A stretch of 12,258 nucleotides of DNA from Prolixibacteraceae bacterium (GTDB lineage: Bacteria > Bacteroidota > Bacteroidia > Bacteroidales > Prolixibacteraceae). The DNA lies in NCBI GenBank assembly GCA_016930735.1, contig JAFGGF010000288.1, positions 1 to 12,258 of the forward strand, given 5' to 3'. Position 1 is the stretch's first letter. Each line of letters opens with the position of its first letter. The position numbers and the translations under genes are program-made. Positions 6,295 through 12,258 of this stretch are shown here, piece by piece. The notes beneath the pieces are model-generated. The model saw nothing but the letters and a program-made list of their open reading frames with translations, made no database searches and was not told where the DNA came from.

Positions 6295-7601
6295 ATCCAA
6301 AGCAGGATATTTTAACAAAAGTAAAAACCGGTAATTTGAAAATTGGAGTCATTGGTTTAGGATATGTGGGATTACCTTTGGCAGTTAGTTTTGCTTTGGG
6401 TAAGAATAACGTAACAGGATTTGATAAATCAGAGGAAAAGGTATTGAAAATTAGTAATGGAGAAAATTACATTAGTGATATTAAAAACGAAGATTTTGTT
6501 GAGGTTACAAAAAATGGATATTTAACCGGCACAACAAACTTTTCAAAAATTACTCAATGTGATGCATTGCTAATTTGTGTACCAACTCCATTAGATCGCT
6601 TCAAAAAACCTGATATGAATTACATTGAGGAAGCATGTATTACGATTGGAAGGAACATGAAACCCGGGACATTTATAAGTTTGGAAAGTACTACCTACCC
6701 TACGACAACAGAACATTTTATGTTGCCCATAATCGAAAAAGAATCAGGATTAAAACATGGAGAAGATTTCTGGCTGGCTTTTTCACCTGAACGGGTTGAT
6801 CCTGGGAATAAAGAATATTTTACACGTAACACTCCCAAGGTATTAGGTGCATTAACAGATGACGGGTTGCAAATTGGAGAAGCTATTTACAAATTGGCAA
6901 TCGAAAATATTCACACTGTGAGTTCGCCTAAAGTAGCTGAGATGGTTAAAATTCTGGAAAACACCTACAGATTGGTAAATATTAGTCTCATTAACGAACT
7001 GGCTTTGCTCTGTGGAAAAATGGATATAAATATTTGGGAAGTAATTGATGCAGCCAAAACCAAACCATTTGGATTTCAGCCGTTTTACCCGGGGCCCGGA
7101 ATTGGGGGACATTGTATTCCCCTAGACCCGTTTTATCTGGAACATATTGCTAAAAAATTTAACTTCGATTTGACCATGATCCATACAGCAGGGCATATCG
7201 ATTTGCTTATGGCTCACCGTATGACGCTCAAAATAACATCTGCACTAAACCGGCAGAAAAAATCGGTCAATGGGAGCAAGATACTTTTTTTGGGTGTGGC
7301 ATATAAACCTGACATTAACGATGAAAGGGAATCTCCTGCATTAAAAATTATGGATGAAGTTCAGAATAAAGGGGGGCAGGTTTTTTATCACGATCCTTTT
7401 ATTCCTGAAATTACCACTCCTGGGAAAAATAAATTTAAATCAGTTCAATTGAATGAAAAACAATTGCAGAAAGCTGACTGCGTCGTAATTACTACCAATC
7501 ATTCGCAATTTGATGCTCAATTTATTGAGGATCATTCCAGATTAATTGTAGATTTGCGCAACCTGATAAAAGTTCCTTCAGAAAAAGTTTATAAACTTTG
7601 A
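6291..7601 (+). CDS. wbpA: UDP-N-acetyl-D-glucosamine 6-dehydrogenase (WbpA-like)
   Basis: A nucleotide-sugar dehydrogenase of 436 residues with all three standard domains. The NAD-binding Rossmann domain has VIGLGYVGLP at 20-29 and VPTPLD at 97-102, and ends with SLESTTYP (130-137). The central domain has FSPERVDPG (164-172) and KVAEMVKILENTYR (214-227). The catalytic cysteine is C275 in GPGIGGHCIPLDP, and the UDP-binding C-terminal domain contains YKPDINDERESPA (338-350). The LESTTYP and PFYPGPG forms match the WbpA group, which oxidises C6 of UDP-GlcNAc to UDP-GlcNAcA in two NAD+-dependent steps. This is the entry step of the pathway encoded here. UDP-ManNAc dehydrogenases (WecC) and WbpO-like enzymes are related alternatives. 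The start overlaps the wbpD stop by four bases, and a 16-bp gap separates it from wbpB. Confidence 0.9.
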   Translation: MNPKQDILTKVKTGNLKIGVIGLGYVGLPLAVSFALGKNNVTGFDKSEEKVLKISNGENYISDIKNEDFVEVTKNGYLTGTTNFSKITQCDALLICVPTPLDRFKKPDMNYIEEACITIGRNMKPGTFISLESTTYPTTTEHFMLPIIEKESGLKHGEDFWLAFSPERVDPGNKEYFTRNTPKVLGALTDDGLQIGEAIYKLAIENIHTVSSPKVAEMVKILENTYRLVNISLINELALLCGKMDINIWEVIDAAKTKPFGFQPFYPGPGIGGHCIPLDPFYLEHIAKKFNFDLTMIHTAGHIDLLMAHRMTLKITSALNRQKKSVNGSKILFLGVAYKPDINDERESPALKIMDEVQNKGGQVFYHDPFIPEITTPGKNKFKSVQLNEKQLQKADCVVITTNHSQFDAQFIEDHSRLIVDLRNLIKVPSEKVYKL

Positions 7602-7617
7602 TAATTCAAGAGTGAAA

Positions 7618-8556
7618 ATGAAACGATTTGCCTTAATAGGTGCAGCCGGATATATTGCAGACCGACATATGAGGGCCATAAAAGAAACGGGTAATGAGTT
7701 GGTTTGTGCTACTGACCGTTTCGATGTAATGGGACGAATTGACAGCTATTTCCCGGATGCAGAGTTTTTTCTGGAAATAGAAAATCTAGATAAATACATG
7801 GACGATTTGCGTCGTCAGGGGAAGCCTATAGATTATGTAAGTATTTGTACCCCCAATTATATGCATCCGTCACATATACGGCTTGCTCTGCGGAACGGAG
7901 CAAATGCAATATGTGAAAAACCGTTGGTTATTTATCCACAGGATATGCATATTATTAAAGACATTGAAAACGAAACCGGTAAAAGAGTTTTTACCATTTT
8001 ACAATTGCGCTATCATCCTACCATTCTGGCATTGAAAAAGAAAATAGAACAGGGAGGAAATAAAACTTATGACATTGATTTGAGCTATATTACAACCCGA
8101 GGGAAATGGTATTTAAAAAGCTGGAAGGGAGATATTTCCAAATCGGGGGGAGTAGCTACCAATATCGGGATTCATTTTTTTGATATGATTACCTGGATCT
8201 TTGGGGATGTAAAAGAGAATATTGTACATCACTATGGTCCGCACAAGGCAGCTGGATTTTTGCAACTCAAGAAAGCAAGAGTACGTTGGTTCTTAAGTCT
8301 TGATTACAGCGATCTGCCGTTTCAGGCTACAGAAAAAGGTATGAGAACCTATCGCTCGATTACAGTCGATGGAAATGAAATTGAATTTAGTGGGGGATTT
8401 ACGGATTTGCATACCGCTACCTATCAAAATATTCTTGACAGTAAAGGATTTGGCATTGAGGATGCTCGTGAAAGTATTGAACTGACTGACTATGTTAGAA
8501 ATACTAAACCAATTGGGCTGAAGGGTGACTACCATCCATTTTTGAAAAATGTGTGA
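7618..8556 (+). CDS. wbpB: UDP-GlcNAcA 3-dehydrogenase (WbpB/WlbA-like, Gfo/Idh/MocA family)
   Basis: An oxidoreductase of 312 residues. The N-terminal Rossmann motif is LIGAAGYIADRHMRAI (6-21), a form characteristic of WbpB/WlbA. CEKPL at 99-103 carries the family lysine K101. ILQLRYHP (127-134), YITTRGKWYLKSWKGD (157-172) and NIGIHFFDM (182-190, H186) form the substrate side. TYRSITVDGNEIEFSGGFTDLH follows near 244-265. The enzyme oxidises C3 of UDP-GlcNAcA with tightly held NAD+; characterised members regenerate NAD+ with 2-oxoglutarate produced by the WbpE partner. I prefer ATG 7618 (MKRFALIGAA), as the GTG at 7612 would add only two residues. It is the last gene of the plus-strand run. 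Its stop is just 3 bp from the stop of the convergent glycosyltransferase, leaving no room for a dedicated terminator between them. Confidence 0.92.
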   Translation: MKRFALIGAAGYIADRHMRAIKETGNELVCATDRFDVMGRIDSYFPDAEFFLEIENLDKYMDDLRRQGKPIDYVSICTPNYMHPSHIRLALRNGANAICEKPLVIYPQDMHIIKDIENETGKRVFTILQLRYHPTILALKKKIEQGGNKTYDIDLSYITTRGKWYLKSWKGDISKSGGVATNIGIHFFDMITWIFGDVKENIVHHYGPHKAAGFLQLKKARVRWFLSLDYSDLPFQATEKGMRTYRSITVDGNEIEFSGGFTDLHTATYQNILDSKGFGIEDARESIELTDYVRNTKPIGLKGDYHPFLKNV

Positions 8557-8559
8557 GTA

Positions 8560-9849
8560 CTATTTACCGGCAAGTTCAATAAATTTTTTTGCCAGGTTTT
8601 CACGGGAGAATTTTTCGATTGCAGTAGATTCAACCTTAAGTTTTCTTTCACGAAATTGGTTGAAATAGTTTTCAATAGCTTTTTGAATGCCGGGAAGGTC
8701 ACTAAAATCAAATGCTATTCCAGACTTTGTTTCACGTAGAATTTCAGCAAAGTCGGAATTGGTTGGACCAATAGCGAGAATAGGTCTTCTTAGCGCCATG
8801 TATTCATACATTTTTCCGGGTAATATTCCTTGGGCATTCGGTGCATCATTTATCGGTAAAAGTAAAACCTGAGATTTAGCTAATTCTTCCAACCCTTTTT
8901 TATGCGGAAGGTGGTCTATTTGGAGCAGATTGACCTTCAAACCTTTATTTTCAATTTCCTGAATTATTGAATCATCGGTTTGACCAATCAACTGAATGCA
9001 AAGTTTTTCTTTAAACTCTTTGTTTTTTTCTACAAGTAATCCAAGTGCTTTCCAAAGCATGGCCGGATTCCGGTCTCGGTTGAAAGCCCCGAAATGAGTG
9101 ATGGCAAATTTATTTCCTGAAGGAGCAGGAATTTCCTTAAAATCTTCCGGATCGAACCCATTATGGATAATGTCCACTTTCTTGCCTGGGATTTTACTCA
9201 AATCTTTGGCACAGTGTGGACTAACTGTCACCACACGGTCAGCTTTTTTAAGCACTTTCAATTCCAATTTTCGGTGTTTTTTATCAGCCCAGCCGGTTAA
9301 TCTGAGTTTATTGTAAAAATCAATGTCAGTCCACGGATCACGAAAGTCGGCAATCCAAGTAATTTTAAATTTCTTTTTCAATCCCAGTGCAATCAGATGC
9401 ATGCTGTGTGGGGGACCGGTGGACACAATTAAATCGACAGGATTTTCTTTTAAATATTTTTTTAGATACTTAATCGAAGGTTTTATCCAGAATTTGCGTG
9501 GGTCGGGAATGAGAAAATTACCTCTGATAAAAACTGATAATTTATTTTTCCAATCACCCGATGAAGCTTCCGAGATGTAGCCCGCCTTGAACTTTTCACC
9601 CTTCTTTTTCCCTGTTAATTTTCGAAAAACCTCGTATGGTTCCCAAATGGGTGTTTTAATGATTTCTGTTTCGGAATGAATTTCATCGGACAAACTTTCG
9701 TCTACTACCGAAGCATCGGGGTTTTCTGGAGTGTAAATTATCGGTCTCCAGTCCAGTTCAGGCAAGTATTTAGACATTTTCAGCCAGCGCATAACTCCTC
9801 CTCCTCCACTTGGCGGCCAGTAATATGTTATGATCAAGACTTTCTTCAT
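8560..9849 (-). CDS. GT4 family glycosyltransferase with WbuB-like N-terminal domain
   Basis: A 429-residue GT-B glycosyltransferase. The N-terminus KVLIITYYWPPSGGGGVMRW (3-22) is the glycine-rich acceptor/donor loop common in GT4 enzymes with a GT4_4-type N-terminal domain. STGPPHSMH (143-151) and ADFRDPW (167-173) continue that domain, and VTVSPHCAKDL (207-217) and IHNGFDP (228-234) lead into the C-terminal domain. The donor-binding segment is GILPGKMYEYMALRRPILA (341-359), with E349 in the second position of E-x7-E; the first glutamate is replaced by G341, as in other 'PGKxYEY' members. No membrane helix is evident; it probably acts at the inner face of the cytoplasmic membrane. It is the second gene of a two-gene minus-strand operon, 6 bp after the upstream glycosyltransferase, and converges on wbpB. 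It may transfer the ManNAc3NAcA-type sugar, but that is only inferred from position. Confidence 0.85.
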   Translation of the reverse strand: MKKVLIITYYWPPSGGGGVMRWLKMSKYLPELDWRPIIYTPENPDASVVDESLSDEIHSETEIIKTPIWEPYEVFRKLTGKKKGEKFKAGYISEASSGDWKNKLSVFIRGNFLIPDPRKFWIKPSIKYLKKYLKENPVDLIVSTGPPHSMHLIALGLKKKFKITWIADFRDPWTDIDFYNKLRLTGWADKKHRKLELKVLKKADRVVTVSPHCAKDLSKIPGKKVDIIHNGFDPEDFKEIPAPSGNKFAITHFGAFNRDRNPAMLWKALGLLVEKNKEFKEKLCIQLIGQTDDSIIQEIENKGLKVNLLQIDHLPHKKGLEELAKSQVLLLPINDAPNAQGILPGKMYEYMALRRPILAIGPTNSDFAEILRETKSGIAFDFSDLPGIQKAIENYFNQFRERKLKVESTAIEKFSRENLAKKFIELAGK

Positions 9850-9855
9850 GTTACT

Positions 9856-11007
9856 TTACACGTTAGAGGCGAGACTTAATAAATTTTCGACAAACACTTC
9901 CCATGAGTATTTTCGCTTTTCTGCTGCCGCATTTTTGCTGAATTCAGTTTCCTTGTGGTTTTTATAAAACCGGTAAATGGCATCGGCTATTTCGTTTTTA
10001 TCCGGGTTAACTACGTAACCTACTTTCTCATTCGGTATAAGTTCCGACAGACCTCCCACATTGGTAGTAATCATTGGTTTGTTGAAATGGTAAGCCACCT
10101 GGGTTATTCCGCTTTGTGTGGCAGTTTTATAGGGCTGCACAACCACATCAGAAGCACAAAAATATTTATGAACATCATTGTTTGGAATAAAACTAGTTCG
10201 CATTTCCAAATGCTTTTTAAGATTATGCCTGTCAATGATCTCCAGATACTTATTGGGGTTTGAATAAAATTCACCGGCAATTAGGAGTTTAATAGGGAAT
10301 TCACGTAGTCTTTTATCAGCAAAAGCCTCAATCAATAAGTCCAGGCCTTTGTAATCCCGTATAAATCCAAAAAATAATATATATCTGGAATTAGGATCAA
10401 GCTTTAAACTTTCTTTTGCATCTTCTTTGGAAATAATAGTACCAAAATTATCATACAACGGATGTGGGGTATACTTTCGTGGCTTCACTTTATCAAAAAG
10501 ATACAGATCATTTAAGACACTTTTCGACATGGTTAAAAAAGCATCTACATTTTTGATGAAAAACTTTGAAAAGATTTTATCTCCAGGCTTTCTCTCGTGT
10601 GGAATTATATTATCTGCAATGGCAATGACTGTCGTTTTTTTATTTTTCCTGACAATTTTTGAAATGGTTCCGAGGCAAGGCCCCATAAATGGTATCCAGT
10701 AACGCAAAATCAATAAATCAGGTGCTTCTTCTTTTAGGTATCTTCCCACTTTTATCCAATTTGCCGGATTTACCGAATTCACCATTACCTCAATCTCTAA
10801 TCCTTCAGGAGGTTCTTCTTCTGAATATTGTGTTTTACCAGGGAATAAAAATGATGGATATTGAAGTGAAAACGTAATTATTTTTACCACATCACCATTG
10901 TTGATAAATGCTTTTGCCATTCTTTCATTAAATGTGGCTATACCACCACCTCTTAAGGGATAGGCTGATCCGAGAATGACAATTTTCTTTACTTTCCTTC
11001 CATTCAT
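9856..11007 (-). CDS. GT4-like glycosyltransferase, 'TQSG' subgroup
   Basis: A 383-residue GT-B glycosyltransferase. The N-terminal domain opens KIVILGSAYPLRGGGIATFNE (8-28), with a GGGIATF loop. ILRYWIPFMGP (100-110) and ADNIIPHE (131-138) follow. The C-terminal domain begins FFGFIRDYKGLDLLIEAF (212-229). Its donor-binding segment reads QPYKTATQSGITQVAYHF (291-308) then KPMITTNVGGLSELI with E322. The usual E-x7-E pair is thus not present in this protein; TQSGITQVA occupies that place, a pattern I have seen in a recurring subgroup of GT4-like enzymes. The specific donor is unknown. It heads the minus-strand pair of glycosyltransferases. A candidate promoter lies 118-148 bp upstream, and glyS lies upstream on the same strand after a 189-bp gap. 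Start ATG 11007 puts the first beta strand at the expected position. Confidence 0.84.
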   Translation of the reverse strand: MNGRKVKKIVILGSAYPLRGGGIATFNERMAKAFINNGDVVKIITFSLQYPSFLFPGKTQYSEEEPPEGLEIEVMVNSVNPANWIKVGRYLKEEAPDLLILRYWIPFMGPCLGTISKIVRKNKKTTVIAIADNIIPHERKPGDKIFSKFFIKNVDAFLTMSKSVLNDLYLFDKVKPRKYTPHPLYDNFGTIISKEDAKESLKLDPNSRYILFFGFIRDYKGLDLLIEAFADKRLREFPIKLLIAGEFYSNPNKYLEIIDRHNLKKHLEMRTSFIPNNDVHKYFCASDVVVQPYKTATQSGITQVAYHFNKPMITTNVGGLSELIPNEKVGYVVNPDKNEIADAIYRFYKNHKETEFSKNAAAEKRKYSWEVFVENLLSLASNV

Positions 11008-11124
11008 GTGTTATGAAGTAAGATTTCTTAGTTGCTGGGTAAAATTGCACAATCTAACCCAATTGGCAAAGGAGATTTGTACTTTAAAATTGACATTTCA
11101 CCGTAGAATTTTTTGGAAAAACTG

Positions 11125-11155
11125 CAAAATTATCTTCAGCCAGAAAAAATGTAAA
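11125..11155 (-). promoter_or_regulatory. Candidate promoter for the two-gene glycosyltransferase operon
   Basis: On the minus strand, TTTA (11155-11152), a 19-base spacer and TAATTTTG (11132-11125) resemble the Bacteroidota housekeeping promoter TTTG-N~19-TAnnTTTG, with one mismatch in the -33 element. It lies in the 189-bp gap between glyS and the glycosyltransferase starting at 11007, and would give a leader of roughly 110 nt. The rest of the gap shows only AT-rich sequence and no convincing terminator for glyS, so read-through from glyS is possible. Confidence 0.4.
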
Positions 11156-11196
11156 AAGTTGAGATTGATATTTTGAAGCTAAAGTGAAAATACACA

Positions 11197-12258
11197 TTAG
11201 TTTAGTTTCGCAAACAAATTTTTAAAACTTACCTGCCCGGCAATAATTTTACCGATTTCGCCGATGGCAACCCGTTCCTGTTCCATGGTGTCGCGATAAC
11301 GAATGGTGACCGTATTGTCTTCAGTTGTTTGATGATCTACTGTAACACAAAATGGCGTACCAATTGCATCCTGACGACGGTAACGTTTTCCGATCGAGTC
11401 TTTTTCATCGTACTGGCAGTTGAAAGTAAATTTCAAATCATCGATAATTTCGCGGGCTTTTTCAGGCAGTCCGTCTTTTTTTACTAATGGCATAACCGCC
11501 AGTTTTACCGGAGCAAGAACAGGTGGAATTTTTAATACCACGCGTGAATCTTTTTCCAGTTCTTCTTCGCAATACGAGGCCGAAATCACCTGCAAAAACA
11601 TGCGGTCTACCCCAATCGAAGTTTCCACCACATACGGAACGTATGATTCATTTAATTCCGGATCGAAATAACGAATTTTTTTTCCTGAGTATTTTTCGTG
11701 TTGCGAAAGGTCAAAATCGGTCCGCGAGTGAATTCCCTCCACTTCCTTGAACCCAAACGGGAATTTGTATTCCACATCTACTGCGGCGTTGGCGTAATGT
11801 GCCAGTTTTTCGTGTTCGTGGAAACGATAGTTATCATCGCCAAAACCAAGTGCCCGGTGCCATTTCATACGGGTTTCCTTCCATTTTTCAAACCAGCTGA
11901 GTTCGGTGCCGGGACGCACAAAAAACTGCATCTCCATTTGTTCGAATTCGCGCATCCTGAAAATAAACTGGCGGGCTACAATTTCGTTACGGAAAGCTTT
12001 CCCGATTTGGGCAATTCCGAAAGGAATTTTCATTCTTCCGGTTTTTTGTACATTCAGGTAATTCACAAAAATTCCCTGGGCGGTTTCCGGGCGAAGGAAC
12101 ACTTTCAGGGCTCCGTCGGCTGTGGAACCCATTTCGGTGGCAAACATCAGGTTAAACTGGCGAACGTCGGTCCAGTTGCGCGTTCCTGAAATCGGGCATA
12201 CAATTTCTTCATCAATTATAATTTGGCGCAGTTCTTCAAGGTTGCCATCGTTCAGGGC
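11197..12258 (-). CDS. glyS: Glycine--tRNA ligase, C-terminal part (5' end outside window)
   Basis: The minus-strand frame is open to the right edge, so only the last 353 residues are visible; single-chain GlyRS is normally around 500. Numbering from the first visible residue: CPISGTRNW near 21-29; RPETAQG at 56-62; class II motif 2, FRNEIVARQFIFRMREFEQ, at about 89-107; motif 3, with the conserved arginine, in IGVDRMF at 215-221. The anticodon-binding domain (HGTP_anticodon type) runs from about 249 to the end, including SIGKRYRRQDAIGTPFCVTVD. This is the alpha2, eukaryote/archaeal-like GlyRS found in Bacteroidota, not the alpha2beta2 GlyQ/GlyS type. It charges tRNA-Gly with glycine in the cytosol. 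It is a housekeeping gene marking the right border of the polysaccharide locus. The first internal ATG on this strand (12147) is not the true start. Confidence 0.96.
   Translation of the reverse strand, partial: ALNDGNLEELRQIIIDEEIVCPISGTRNWTDVRQFNLMFATEMGSTADGALKVFLRPETAQGIFVNYLNVQKTGRMKIPFGIAQIGKAFRNEIVARQFIFRMREFEQMEMQFFVRPGTELSWFEKWKETRMKWHRALGFGDDNYRFHEHEKLAHYANAAVDVEYKFPFGFKEVEGIHSRTDFDLSQHEKYSGKKIRYFDPELNESYVPYVVETSIGVDRMFLQVISASYCEEELEKDSRVVLKIPPVLAPVKLAVMPLVKKDGLPEKAREIIDDLKFTFNCQYDEKDSIGKRYRRQDAIGTPFCVTVDHQTTEDNTVTIRYRDTMEQERVAIGEIGKIIAGQVSFKNLFAKLN

Noticed and set aside
7612..7617. GTG start for wbpB
   Set aside because: It adds only two residues; ATG 7618 gives the standard MKRFALIGAAGY opening.
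11100..11196. T/A-rich stretches downstream of glyS as an intrinsic terminator
   Set aside because: The only stems are 3-4 bp or purely A/T with a tight loop; not convincing.
11698..12189. 163-codon open frame on the plus strand, opposite glyS
   Set aside because: It overlaps highly conserved GlyRS motif regions on the other strand, and its translation has no recognisable domain.
1..12258. CRISPR arrays, tRNA/rRNA genes, insertion sequences or att sites
   Set aside because: No regularly spaced repeats, cloverleaf-like sequences, transposase motifs or flanking duplications were seen on reading both strands.

Overview
The window is a surface-polysaccharide (O-antigen or capsule type) biosynthesis locus that ends against a housekeeping gene. 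The organism is most likely a member of the Bacteroidota. The genes are AT-rich and lack obvious Shine-Dalgarno sequences. Several intergenic stretches carry TAnnTTTG-like elements of the kind used as -7 boxes in that phylum. The glycyl-tRNA synthetase is the single-chain eukaryote/archaeal-like type found in Bacteroidota. A marine or sediment lineage of the Marinilabiliales type would fit, but that is a guess from general resemblance.

Layout, left to right. (1) Bases 1-254 (+) are the last ~80 codons of a membrane protein that looks like the C-terminus of a Wzx-type flippase. (2) 264-1019 (-) is a class I SAM methyltransferase with two CxxC pairs. (3) 1276-2325 (+) and 2355-3356 (-) are two convergent GT4-like glycosyltransferases in very AT-rich DNA. 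(4) 3416-8556 (+) is a compact run of five genes, here called wbpI, wbpE, wbpD, wbpA and wbpB. (5) 8560-9849 and 9856-11007 (-) are two more GT4 glycosyltransferases forming a two-gene operon read toward the wbp genes. (6) 11197-12258 (-) is the C-terminal part of glycyl-tRNA synthetase, cut by the window edge.

How the genes work together. The five wbp-type genes make up the whole known route from UDP-GlcNAc to UDP-2,3-diacetamido-2,3-dideoxy-D-mannuronic acid (UDP-ManNAc3NAcA). WbpA oxidises C6, WbpB oxidises C3, WbpE transaminates C3, WbpD acetylates the new amine and WbpI epimerises C2. The surrounding glycosyltransferases would use this and other sugars to assemble a repeat unit, the methyltransferase may decorate or cap it, and the flippase would export it. 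No polymerase, initiating transferase or chain-length regulator is visible, so the locus must continue to the left or lie elsewhere.

The main non-coding points are two divergent promoter regions. Each contains back-to-back -7-like elements arranged as a dyad: a perfect 8+1+8 palindrome at 3371-3387 and a 7-bp inverted repeat at 1169-1190. There is also a composition break near 3414, between AT-rich accessory genes and the wbp block. I saw no tRNA, rRNA, CRISPR array, transposase or other mobile element. Nothing here looks like a wholly undescribed system; this is a fairly well understood type of glycan locus.
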